A model generated the notes under the pieces. It saw only the letters and a list, made by a program, of their open reading frames with translations, did no database searches and was not told the origin of the DNA. Shown in pieces: positions 33,658 to 46,006 of a stretch of 64,000 nt of DNA (its first letter is position 1; each line of letters opens with the position of its first letter). This DNA is from Manihot esculenta (Eukaryota > Streptophyta > Magnoliopsida > Malpighiales > Euphorbiaceae): assembly GCF_001659605.2 (NCBI RefSeq), contig NC_035162.2:6777248-6841247 (forward strand), given 5' to 3'. The translations under genes were made by a program, and so were the position numbers.

Positions 33658-34697
33658 ATGAGAGGAACTCGTCGATCTACGAGATTGACTGGAGCTCCGC
33701 CAGAGAATGAGGGCATGGATGCCCATCCCCCTGCTCTGCAGAGGGCAAGATCTTGTAGGACGATCAGGGAGAGTACATCAAGGGACCTTAGAAGGTCTTT
33801 TGATGCAGGTCGGAGGAGATCAGTTCATGAAGGTATGTCAGCGGATGTGACGGAAACGGAGGAGGATAACCAGAGAAGAGATAATAGTTTGGGCATGAGT
33901 ATGTCAGTAGAGGATATGGGAGAGTCCCAAGGAGGCACTCAGGCCTCGGGCTTTGTTCCATCGTAGTATCCACCCTACCCGCAAGGGCCAGGGTATCCGA
34001 TGGGAGGTACGTCGGATTTCTTCAGCTATAACCCATATCCCACCTTTATGCCCTATCCTCCCTTTTACCCACCGTACCCCCAGTACCCCATGTTTCCATC
34101 CTCACCCTTTTTCTCAGGTCCAGCAAACCCTAACCCACGGAATGCTGCACCTCCTCCTCCACCAGCAGAACCAATAGTCCCTGGTGTCCGGATACCCAAA
34201 CCTGGTTCATCAGTTGGGGGTAGAGTAAAGATGACAGATTACCTCAAGTTGGATGCCCCCAAGTTCGAAACAGGCGATGACCCTTTTGAGTACCTCAGAA
34301 CGGTAAATATGATAACAGATGAGCTAGGAGCAAGTGACAGTAGAGCCATTCAGATGGCAGGGTTCACATTGAAATGCAAGAAGGCAAGGGAGTGGTTCAA
34401 AAACTATGTGGACCCAAGGTTGGAGAGCTTATCCTGGGAGCAGTTTGCCAATGAGTTTGCAGGATGGGTTTTTCCGGATAGTTCCAGAGAACTGAAGATG
34501 ATTAAGTTTGAGCAGCTAAGGCAGACGGAAGAGATGAGCGTAGAGGAGTTTACGGACAGGTTCCTGGAGTTGTTGCCGTTTGCAGGACAAGGTCTTGACA
34601 CAGACCTGAAGAAGTCTAGGAGATATGTTATGAAGCTTCACTCCAGGTATTCCTCGTTGGTTCAATCAGCAGAAAGGGAGAGCTTCCATGCTATAGT
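33658..34697 (+). pseudogene. Gypsy B gag, N-terminal part
   Basis: It starts MRGTRRSTRLTG and closely follows A gag. A CAG codon has become TAG at 33964-33966, and the frame then continues through the proline-rich and capsid regions ([24 protein letters not shown]) until the gypsy C insertion after CTATAGT. The product would be truncated at about 100 residues. Confidence 0.88.
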
Positions 34698-35776
34698 TGT
34701 AACGCCTCGGAAAACCGGACCGCTACCGGCGCTAGGATCCGGGTCGACTTAAGGCCGCCGGGACCCGTAGCAAGCCTGACATAAAACCTGTAAACCTGTA
34801 TAATCCCATACATGATCAACAACATGCATAAAACTTTAAACTTTACTTCATACATACTGTCATCAACTAACTCAACCTGTGCATACTCTGAACATATACA
34901 TAACATAGTCCCTCTGTGGGATCTCATCAAGCCTTATAGGCAAAACAACCTGTGTTGAGTTAGTTTACATAAACATCATAACATAAGATCATGTATATAC
35001 AAAAGGGATTAACAATATATTATGGTCAAGCACAACTCTATCCTCAATGACCTCATTACATAATATCCTGAATATTTTTACATTTCATCATAATACCATT
35101 GTCATGTCCACAAACTAACTATTACATACATATGACTTTTTCTTCTTGTCTTCTCTATCTATCCCGTACCTGCAAACCTGGGGGTTAGGGGAGAGGGGTG
35201 AGCTAGATGCCCAGTGAGTAGAACTGTAAAAAGAATATTTAAAACATGCTATCATGAAATGTGTCACTGCACAAATAAATCACACCACGGATGGACTGAT
35301 TCAAAAATCCCTCAACTCCATGCCCGGCCCTATTATGGGCACCACAGGACTTCGTATTGCCCGGCCCTATTATGGGCACCACAGGACTTCATACTCGGAG
35401 TTATTGCCCGGCCCTATTATGGGCACCACAGGTCTTCGTATTGCCCGGCCCTATTATGGGCACCACAGGACTTCGTATATAGAAGGCTAATGAATCATCC
35501 TAATGTCCATCCACTATCATCTATCACAACAATACAATGCGGCATAGTCGTGAATTCTAATGCAACAACCTATAATATGATCATGATGCATGAAGCATGA
35601 TAAAAGCATTTCATTTCTTAATTTAAAAGGTTAAGCTTGGTTCCACTCACCTCTGGCTGACTCTGACAAACTCTGTAGCAGCTGGCTCACTGCTGGGGTC
35701 CTTGGTTCCTCGGGTCCGAACCTACACAGGCGGACTCCAATGAGGGACCAAACATACATAAACATAACTCTAATAC
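34698..35776 (-). repeat. Gypsy C 3' LTR, distal part
   Basis: It matches 60791-61868 (1079 against 1078 bp). It includes the GCCCGGCCCTATTATGGGCA minisatellite at about 35318-35480. It ends abruptly at ...CTCTAATAC, where the D array begins. Confidence 0.88.
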
Positions 35777-38099
35777 TGTAATACCCGGCTAGACTCCGGT
35801 ATCGGAATTCCTACCGTCCGGTGGAATTTGGGTGTCGGAAACCTCTAGAAGGGTAAAAGCATGTTTTTTATAAAATGTTTTCATGTATTTTAATGTTTTA
35901 AGTATGATTTTAAATAAATTTTTGCATGAAAATTCTTTAAGGAAAAACTCAGGTTCGGCCGCCGAAACTCACTTTCGGCCGCCGAACATGCATGGACTTT
36001 GGGAGGCACGTTAGGCCCCCGAAAGTCTAAGTGAGGGAAGTGCAGGTTCGGCCGCCGAACCTTATGTTCGGCCGCCGAACATTGCATGGATGCGGAGGCA
36101 CATTCGGCCCCCGAACGTGGCCTGGCCAGCCACTATAAAAGGGTCCCCTTGGTCCGCACGGGCGAGCTTTTTCTCTCCCATTGTCGGCCAAGGTGAGTCT
36201 CCACCGTTCCTCCCTCGATCTTGAGTGTTTCCTCTAGATCTTTCATGGTTTTAACAAGTTTATAACCTTGTTTTGAAGATTTGTGAGCTTTGAGCAAGCT
36301 TTGAGTGCTTGGAGGTTCAAAGAGCTTAATCTCTCCATCTCCAAGCTAGGATCGCTTTCCTCTCGTTTCTTCAAGAGGTAAGGGTCGATCTTGAACCCTT
36401 TTTATGTTTTAAACAAGTTTTAAGTAAGATCTATGGGTAGAAATGCATGTTAGGACATATGTTGAGTTTATGGGTTTTGATGAAGTTTGAGCAATGTAGC
36501 TTGTTTGTGTGTGAATGAAGTGTTGTAGATGGGGTATATGCATGTTTGAGACCCCTAGGAACTTGTATGCGTGTTTTGGTTGAGAAATATGCATGATCTA
36601 TGGTTTTGGGAGGCAGGAGGTTCATTTGAACCAAGTTTCTGCCGTTTGGCAGAAACCAGGTTCGGCAGCCGAAGGGAGTTTCGGCCGCCGAACCCCTCTT
36701 GTGAAGGCAGCTTTCGGCTGCCGAAGGTGCCCCCGAAAAGAGACTTTCGCCTCTGTCTGGCACTTTCGGCCGCCGAAGGTGCCGCCGAACCTAGCTGAGT
36801 TTCGTCTCTGTCCAGGACTTTCGGCCGCCGAAGGTGCCGCCGAAGGTGCCCTGTTCAGCCGTTTCATGCATATTTTCTGTGATGTTTTCATGATGTTTTA
36901 GGGGGTTTTTGGGGGATGTATTAGAGTTGTGTTTATATATGTTTGGTCCCTCATTGGAGTCCACCTGTGTAGGTCCGGACCCGAGGAACCGAGGACCCCA
37001 GCAGTGAGTGAGCTGCTTCAGTGTCTGGTCAGAGCTAACCAGAGGTGAGTGGAAACAAGCTTAATGTTTTAAATCAAGCAATTAAATGTTTTGAGCATGT
37101 TTCATGCATCATGATGACATGTAATAGGCTGATTGCATTAGTTCACGAATATGTCGCATTGCATTTTATTTTGTGGTTGTGGGTGAATGCTGTATGATCC
37201 AATTAGTCCACGAGACTTTATATATGATATGACAGGAAGACCAGGACCCCATGCTACGGCCTGGCACGAGACTTTATATATGATATGACAGGAAGACCAG
37301 GACCCCATGCTACGGCCTGGCACGAGACTTTATATATGATATGACAGGAAGACCAGGACCCCATGCTACGGCCTGGCACGAGGCTTTATATATGATATGA
37401 CAGGAAGACCAGGACCCCATGCTACGGCCTGGCACGAGACTTTATGTATGTTATGACAGGAAGACCAGGACCCCATGCTACGGCCTGGCACGAGACTATG
37501 TTGGGACTAATTGGTGACAGGTTCACCCTTGATGTGGATTGTCTGTGATATGATGCATTTCATGAAAGCATGAACTTTAATATAATGTTTTCAGTTTCTG
37601 CTCACTGGGCTTTTAGCTCACCCCTCTCCCCTAACCCCAGGTTTGCAGGTACGGGATTGATAGAGAAGAAAAGAAGAAAAAAGTCATATGTATGTAATAG
37701 CTAGAGTTTGTGGACATGACAAATGATAAGAATGTAATTATGTTATTGAGGATAGAGTTGTGCTTGACCATAGTATATGTTAATCCCTTGGTATGTACAT
37801 GATCTTATTTTATGATGTATATGTGAACCAACTCAACACAGGATATGTATAGCCCTTGAGGCTTTGTTGAAATCCCACAGAGGGATTAATGTTTATGTAT
37901 ATGATGAATATAGTGCATGCACAGGTTGAGTTTGGTGAATGAAGAAAAGAAAAGTTTTTAATTCTTATGTATGTTTGTTGATCATGTATGGGATTAAACA
38001 GATAAACAGGATGTATGTTAGGCTTGCTACGGGTCCCGGCGGCCTTACGCCGATCTGGATCCTAGCGCCGGTAACGGTCCGGATTTCCGGGGCGTTACA
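35777..38099 (+). repeat. Gypsy D LTR1
   Basis: This 2323-bp LTR runs from TGTAATACCCGG to GGGGCGTTACA. Palindromes start at 35954, 35974, 36047 and 36067; TATAAAA is at 36134-36140; the donor AAGAG|GTAAG is at 36377/36378. Five 56-bp tandem units occupy 37209-37488. The primer site TGGTATCAGAGC follows at 38103-38114. Confidence 0.93.
37209..37488 (+). repeat. 56-bp minisatellite in LTR1 (5 units)
   Basis: Units begin CACGAGACTTTATATATGAT at 37209, 37265, 37321, 37377 and 37433, a strict 56-bp period with few substitutions. Equivalent arrays are at 44888-45111 (4 units) and 54579-54858 (5 units). Confidence 0.93.
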
Positions 38100-38351
38100 G
38101 AGTGGTATCAGAGCCCTAGGTTCATATGGTCGGACCTAGAGTGTCGGGCTCATAGATGTTATAGAAGGTCAAGCACAATAGGCAAAAATCATGTCCACTA
38201 GGATAGGATGTAGAGTCCTGTCTTGCTATGATTGTATGATATGCCATGATGATATGCTATGTGTGTAATGTAGCTGTGAGGTTCATGCTTGCCGACATGA
38301 ACCATTTAATGCTAATGTTTATGTGATGTTTACTGTTTCTCAGAAAACAGG

Positions 38352-41300
38352 ATGAGAGGAACCCGTCGATCTGCACGATTGACTGGAATACCACCTCAGG
38401 ACGAGGGCATTGATGCCCGTCCTTCAACATTGCCTAGGGCAATGTCGAGTAGGTCCAACAGGGACCGAGCAGTGAGAGACCCTAGAAGGTCTTTAGATCT
38501 GGGAAGAAGCAGATCAGTCAGAGGAACAGTGCAGGGAGGTATGTCAGAGGATATGGGGGATCAGATGGATGTTGATCAAAGGAGGGATGGCAGTTTGGGC
38601 GTCAGTATGTCAGAAGAGGGTATGGGAGAATCCCAAGGAGGCACTCAGGCCTCGGGATTTGTTCAGCCACCTCACTATCCGCCCTACACCCAAAATCCCG
38701 GGTATTCGATGGGAGGTACATCGGATTACCCTAGTTTTAACCCCTACCCCACACAGATGCCATACCCACCATACTACCCACCATATCCACAGTACCCGGT
38801 GTACCCACCTCCACCATACTATCCAAATCCAGCAAACCCTACCTCAGGGGATGCTGTACCTCCACCACCACCAGCACCTACATGCCCAGATACCCAGATA
38901 CCTCAGCCTAGCTCATCTGGGAGAAGTAAGGCTAAAATGACAGATTACATGAAGTTGGGTGCTCCCCAGTTTGAGTCAGGTGATGACCCGTTTGTGTATT
39001 TGGAGAAGGTCAAGATGATCACAGAGGAGATCGGAGCTGATGATAGTAGAGCCATTCAGATGGCTGGTTTCACCTTGAAATGCAAAAAGGCCCGTGAGTG
39101 GTTCAAAAACTATGTGAAGCCGAGGGTGGATAGCCTATCGTGGGAGGAGTTCGCTAATGAATTTGCAGGATGGGCTTTCCCTGATAGTTCAAGGGAATTG
39201 AAGATGATAGAATTCGAGCAGTTGAGGCAAACCGATGACATGAGTGTAGACGAGTATACTGACAGGTTTATGGAGTTGCTGCCTTTTGCTGGGCAAGACC
39301 TTAGCACAGACCAGAAGAAGTCGAGGAGGTATATCATGAAGCTCCATCCCAGGTATTCCTCCTTGGTACAGTCAGCAGATAGAGAGAGTTTTCACGCCAT
39401 AGTAGACATGGCTAGGAGAATGGAGGCTAGTGCCATCGTTCAGGGGACAGTCAAACAGACAGTGGCACAAGCTTCTGGTTCTAAAACTCCGGGAGGGGGA
39501 AGGTTAGATCCCTCTACCTTGAGTGCAGCAGCTTCAGGCAGTAAGAGATGGGGTAAGCCCAAGGGTAAGAAGAATAAGTTCTGGAACAAGGTCAAGTCTA
39601 GTCTGGGGTTTGGCAGTGGTTCTAGTTCTGGGGCAGATAATGCAGCTTGTGCGAAGTGTGGTAGGCCACACAGGGGTTTATGCCGGTATGGGACAACGAC
39701 CTGCTACAGATGTGGGCAAGAGGGGCATATGTCATGGCAATGTCCTAAAGCAGTTCCTATGGCACAGACACAGCAGACAGCTTCAGGAAGTGTGGCACAG
39801 CCAGTAGCTCCAGCTGCTACACAGGCCAGTGGCAGAGGCAGAGGGAGAGGGTCAGCCTCTTCTTCAGCAGGGTTCAGAGGTGAAGGGTCCATCAGCTCCA
39901 GCCAGGATCTTCACCATGACGCAGCAGGAGGCTAACACATCCAACACCGTGGTGTCAGGTAATCTCATCATTGGGTGTTCTGATGTGTATGCATTAATGG
40001 ACCCGGGTGCATCTCACTCTTTTATTGCACCGAGAGCCGTTCAGAGGTTAGGATTGATGGTCTCTGAGTTAGAGTGTCCCCTATGGGTCAGTGGACCCAA
40101 GTGTGACCCGTCAGTTGCAGAGTCAGTCTGCCAGTGTAGTCCAGTTTTTATAGAGGGAAGATGCTTGTCCGCCGACCTTGTGGTTCTAGATTTGACAGAC
40201 TTTGACGTCATTCTAGGGATGGATTGGCTATCTACCCATGGTGCTACCTTGGACTGCAGGGACAAAGTAGTTAAGTTCAGATGTCAGGATGGGTCAGAGG
40301 TCGTCTTCAGAGGAGACAAGAGGGGTACACCTAGAGGTCTAATTTCAGCTCTTCAGGCTCGTAGGTTGCTTAGGAGGGGATGTCAGGGGTTTCTAGCTCA
40401 TGTGAGGGAGTTGGATAGTCATGTTAGAGAGCCCGCCTCAGTGCCTGTGGTGAGTGAGTTCTTAGATGTTTTCCCAGACGAGCTGCCAGGGTTACCACCT
40501 GCTAGGGAGATAGAGTTCGAAATTGAGTTAATGCCTGGTACCAGACCGATCTCTATCCCTCCCTACAGGATGGCACCAGCCGAGATGAAAGAGTTAAAAG
40601 AACAGTTGCAAGGAACTGGTGGACAAGGGTTTCATCCGACCGAGTACCTCACCTTGGGGTGCTCCAGTACTCTTTGTGAAGAAAAAGGATGGATCCCTCA
40701 GGCTTTGTATCGACTACAGGCAGTTGAACAAAGTCACCATCAAGAATAAGTACCCATTGCCAAGGATCGACGATCTATTCGACCAGCTAGCAGGAGCGGG
40801 TTGTTTCTCCAAAATAGATCTGAGATCCGGGTACCATCAGTTGAGAATCAGAGAGGAGGACGTGCCAAAGACGGCCTTCAGGACCAGATATGGGCACTAT
40901 GAGTTCCTTGTAATGCCGTTTGGGTTAACCAACGCCCCTGCAGCATTCATGGACCTCATGAACAGAATATTCAGACCATACCTGGATCACTTCGTTATTG
41001 TCTTCATAGATGATATCCTAGTGTATTCCAGGAATGCAGAGGAGCATGCCCATCATCTGAGGATAGTTTTGCAGACCTTGAGGGAACATGGCTTGTATGC
41101 CAAGTTCTCCAAGTGTGAGTTCTGGTTAAGGAGCATATCATTCTTGGGGCATATAGTGTCAGAGAATGGAATAGAGGTAGACCCCAAGAAAGTAGAGGCT
41201 GTGACTAACTGGCCCAGACCCACCTCAGTGACAGAGATCAGAAGTTTCTTGGGTTTGGCTGGTTATTACAGGAGGTTCGTACAGGACTTCTCCAAAATTG

Positions 41301-43345
41301 CAGCTCCTTTAACCAGATTGACCAGAAAGAATCAGAGGTTCGAGTGGACCGATCGATGTGAAGAAAGCTTTGAGGAGCTCAAGAAGAGGTTGACTTCAGC
41401 ACCAGTGTTAGCTCTGCCAACCAGCAATGAGGACTTCACAGTATTCTGTGATGCATCCAGAGTAGGCTTGGGTTGTGTGTTGATGCAGAATGGTAGGGTG
41501 ATCGCTTATGCTTCTAGACAGCTAAAGAGGCATGAGATGAATTACCCCACACACGATCTGGAGATGGCAGCAGTTATCTTTGCCCTCAAGATGTGGAGGC
41601 ATTACCTCTATGGGGTAAAATGTGAGATCTTCACAGATCATAAGAGCCTGCAGCACATCTTGAGTCAGAGAGATTTGAACTTGAGGCAGAGGAGATGGGT
41701 AGAACTGCTCAGTGACTATGATTGTAAGATACAGTACCATCCGGGTAAGGCTAATGTAGTAGCTGATGCCTTAAGCCGGAAATCACTTGGCAGTCTATCC
41801 CACATCACGGCAGAGAGGAGACCGGTGGTGAAGGAATTTTATAAGCTCATTGAGGAGGGTCTACAGATGGAGTTGTCTGGTACAGGTGCTTTGATTGCAC
41901 AGATGAAAGTAACCCCCGTGTTTCTGGAGCAGGTGGCTCAGAAACAGCACGAGGACCCAGAGTTAGTGAAGATTGCCAGGACTGTTCAGTCAGGCAAAGA
42001 TAGTGAGTTCAGATTCGATGATAAGGGGATCCTCCGCTATGGGAACAGACTATGTGTACCAGATGACATCGGGCTTAAAGGAGACATTATGAGAGAGGCT
42101 CATAATGCAAGATACAGCATTCACCCTGGAGCCACCAAGATGTATCAAGATCTGAAGAGGGTGTATTGGTGGCCAGCTATGAAGAGGGAAGTGGCACAAT
42201 TCGTGTCAGCCTGCGAAATATGTCAGAGGGTGAAGCTGGAACATCAGAAGCCGGCTGGAATGCTTAACCCGCTACCTATTCCAGAATGGAAATGGGAGAA
42301 CATAGCTATGGACTTTGTAGTGGGGTTACCGGCAACATCCAACAGACTAGACTCCATATGGGTGATTGTGGACAGACTCACCAAATCTGCTCACTTCATT
42401 CCAGTTAGGAGCAACTACTCTGTGGATAAGTTAGCGCAGGTTTATGTGGATGAAGTCGTCAGACTACATGGGGTCCCGGTATCTATAGTGTCAGATAGAG
42501 GGCCCCAGTTCACCTCCAGGTTTTGGCGGAGTCTGCAGAGTGCTATGGGTACCAGGTTAGATTTCAGTACTGCCTTCCACCCCCAGACTGATGGACAGTC
42601 AGAGAGGACCATCCAGACCATAGAAGATATGCTCAGAATGTGTGTGCTAGATTTTGGCGGTTCTTGGAAGCAACATCTACCTTTGGTGGAGTTTGCCTAC
42701 AATAACAGCTATCATGCTAGCATAGGGATGGCTCCATATGAAGCTTTATATGGGAGGAAGTGCAGGTCACCCGTTTGTTGGGAAGAGGTAGGAGAGAGGT
42801 CCTTAGCAGGGCCTGAGCTTGTAGAGATCACCAGCAGGGTGGTGCCCATGATCAGAGAAAGGATAAAGACTGCCACCAGCAGGCAGAAAAGTTATGCAGA
42901 CATCCGCAGGAAACAGGTAGAGTTTCAGGAGGGGGATCTAGTATTGCTCAAGGTGTCTCCGATGAAAGGGGTGGTTCGATTTGGTAAGAAGGGTAAGCTA
43001 GCTCCGCGGTACATTGGACCCTTTGAAGTCCTGCAAAGGATTGGGAATGTATCGTACAAGCTGGACTTGCCTGCTTCTATGGAGAGAATCCATCCGGTTT
43101 TCCATGTTTCCATGTTGAGGAAGTTCGTGTCAGATCCGGGCAAGGTTCTTAGCGAGCCTGATGTGGAGATCCAAGAGGATCTCACTTATGTTGAACAGCC
43201 AGTGCGGATTCTTGACACTCAGATCAGAAAGTTGAGGAACAAGGAAATCCCGATGGTGAAAGTCCTTTGGAACCACCACAATTTGGAAGAATGCACTTGG
43301 GAGACCCGGGAGTCCATGCTCCAGCAGTACCCCCACCTCTTCTAA
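38352..43345 (+). pseudogene. D1 gag-pol polyprotein with two frameshifts
   Basis: It is nearly identical to D2 but read in three successive frames: 38352-39935, 39829-40749 and 40619-43345. A single extra base near 39883 shifts the frame just after the zinc knuckle, and another near 40611 shifts it at the start of RT. Gag (capsid and knuckle [15 protein letters not shown]) is open, and RT, RNase H, integrase and the chromodomain-like tail are open in the third frame. As it stands it could make Gag but not a joined Pol. Confidence 0.93.
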
Positions 43346-43456
43346 GGTTAGTTGAGATGTGTTCCATGTGCTATATGTGTGTATGTTATGTTTGTTTCGC
43401 TATGCATGTACTAGTTGAGGAACATTCGGGGACGAATGTTCTTAAGGGGGGGAGAA

Positions 43457-45754
43457 TGTAATACCCGGCTAGACTCCGGTATCGGAATTCCTACCGTCCG
43501 GTGGAATTTGGGTGTCGGAAACCTCTAGAAGGGTAAAAGCATGTTTTTATAAAATGTTTTCATGTATTTTAATGTTTTAAGTATGATTTTAAATAAGTTT
43601 TTGCATGAAAATTCTTTAAGGAAAAACCCAGGTTCGGCCGCCGAAACTCACTTTCGGCCGCCGAACATGCATGGACTTTGGGAGGCACGTTAGGCCCCCG
43701 AAAGTCTAAGTGAGGGAAGTGCAGGTTCGGCCGCCGAACCTTATGTTCGGCCGCCGAACATTGCATGGATGCGGAGGCACATTCGGCCCCCGAACGTGGC
43801 CTGGCCAGCCACTATAAAAGGGTCCCCTTGGTCCGCACGGGCGAGCTTTTTCTCTCCCATTGTCGGCCAAGGTGAGTCTCCACCGTTCCTCCCTCGATCT
43901 TGAGTGTTTCCTCTAGATCTTTCATGGTTTTAACAAGTTTATAACTTTGTTTTGAAGATTTGTGAGCTTTGAGCAAGTTTTGAGTGCTTGGAGGTTCAAA
44001 GAGCTTAATCTCTCCATCTCCAAGCTAGGATCGCTTTCCTCTCGTTTCTTCAAGAGGTAAGGGTCGATCTTGAACCCTTTTTATGTTTTAAACAAGTTTT
44101 AAGTAAGATCTATGGGTAGAAATGCATGTTAGGACATATGTTGAGTTTATGGGTTTTGATGATGTTTGAGCAATGTAGCTTGATTGTGTGTGAATGAAGT
44201 GTTGTAGATGGGGTATATGCATGTTTGAGACCCCTAGGAACTTGTATGTGTGTTTTGGTTGAGAAATATGCATGATCTATGGTTTTGGGAGGCAGGAGGT
44301 TCATTTGAACCAAGTTTCTGCCGTTTGGCAGAAACCAGGTTCGGCAGCCGAAGGGAGTTTCGGCCGCCGAACCCCTCTTGTGAAGGCAGCTTTCGGCTGC
44401 CGAAGGTGCCCCCGAAAAGAGACTTTCGTCTCTGTCTGGCACTTTCGGCCGCCGAAGGTGCCGCCGAACCTAGCTGAGTTTCGTCTCTGTCCAGGACTTT
44501 CGGCCGCCGAAGGTGCCGCCGAAGGTGCCCTGTTCAGCCATTTCATGCATATTTTCTGTGATGTTTTCATGATGTTTTAGGGGGTTTTTGGGGGATATAT
44601 TAGAGTTGTGTTTATATATGTTTGGTCCCTCATTGGAGTCCACCTGTGTAGGTTCGGACCCGAGGAACCGAGGACCCCAGCAGTGAGTGAGCTGCTTCAG
44701 TGTCTGGTCAGAGCTAGCCAGAGGTGAGTGGAAACAAGCTTAATGTTTTAAATCAAGCAATTAAATGTTTTGAGCATGTTTCATGCATCATGATGACATG
44801 TAATAGGCTGATTGCATTAGTTCACGAATATGTCGCATTGCATTTTATTTTGTGGTTGTGGGTGAATGCTGTATGATCCAATTAGTCCACGAGACTTTAT
44901 GTATGATATGACAGGAAGACCAGGACCCCATGCTACGGCCTGGCACGAGACTTTATGTATGTTATGACAGGAAGACCAGGACCCCATGCTACGGCCTGGC
45001 ACGAGGCTTTATATATGATATGACAGGAAGACCAGGACCCCATGCTACGGCCTGGCACGAGACTTTATGTATGTTATGACAGGAAGACCAGGACCCCATG
45101 CTACGGCCTGGCACGAGACTATGTTGGGACTAATTGGTGACAGGTTCACCCTTGATGTGAATTGTCTGTGATATGATGCATTTCATGAAAGCATGAATTT
45201 TAATATAATGTTTTTAGTTTCTGCTCACTGGGCTTTTAGCTCACCCCTCTCCCCTAACCCCCAGGTTTGCAGGTACGGGAGTGATAGAGAAGAAAAGAAG
45301 AGAAAAGTCATATGTATGTAATAGCTAGAGTATGTGGACATGACAAATGATAAGAATGTAATGTAAAGTTTGAAACAGTTATGTTTATGTAACTATGTTA
45401 TTGAGGATAGAGTTGTGCTTGACCATAGTATTTGTTAATCCCTTGGTATGTACATGATCTTATTTTATGATGAATATGTGAACCAACTCAACACTGAATG
45501 TATATTGCCATAGAGGCTTTGATGAAATCCCACAGAGGGATTAATGTTTATGTATATGATGAATACAGTGCATGCACAGGTTGAGTTTGGTATATGAAGA
45601 AAAAGAAAAGTTTTTAATTCTTATGTATGTTTGTTGATCATGTATGGGATTAAACAGGTAAACAGGATGTATGTAGGCTTGCTACGGGTTCCGGCGGCCT
45701 TAAGCCGACCTGAATCCTAGCGCCGGTAGCGGTCCGGATTTCCGGGGCGTTACA
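43457..45754 (+). repeat. Gypsy D LTR2 (3' of D1, 5' of D2)
   Basis: This 2298-bp LTR is preceded by the D1 purine tract GGGGGGGAGA and followed by a primer site at 45758-45769. TATAAAA is at 43813-43819, the donor-like site at 44056/44057, and four 56-bp units at 44888-45111. Confidence 0.93.
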
Positions 45755-46006
45755 GAGTGGTATCAGAGCCCTAGGTTCATATGGTCGGACCTAGAGTGTC
45801 GGGCTCATAGATGTTATAGAAGGTCAAGCACAATAGGCAAAAATCATGTCCACTAGGATAGGATGTAGAGTCCTGTCTTGCTATGATTGTATGATATGCC
45901 ATGATGATATGCTATGTGTGTAATGTAGCTGTGAGGTTCATGCTTGCCGACATGAACCATTTAATGCTAATGTTTATGTGATGTTTACTGTTTCTCAGAA
46001 AACAGG

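Noticed and set aside
37209..37488. CRISPR-like regular array
   Set aside because: The units are head-to-tail 56-bp repeats without unique spacers, inside a plant LTR; this is a minisatellite.
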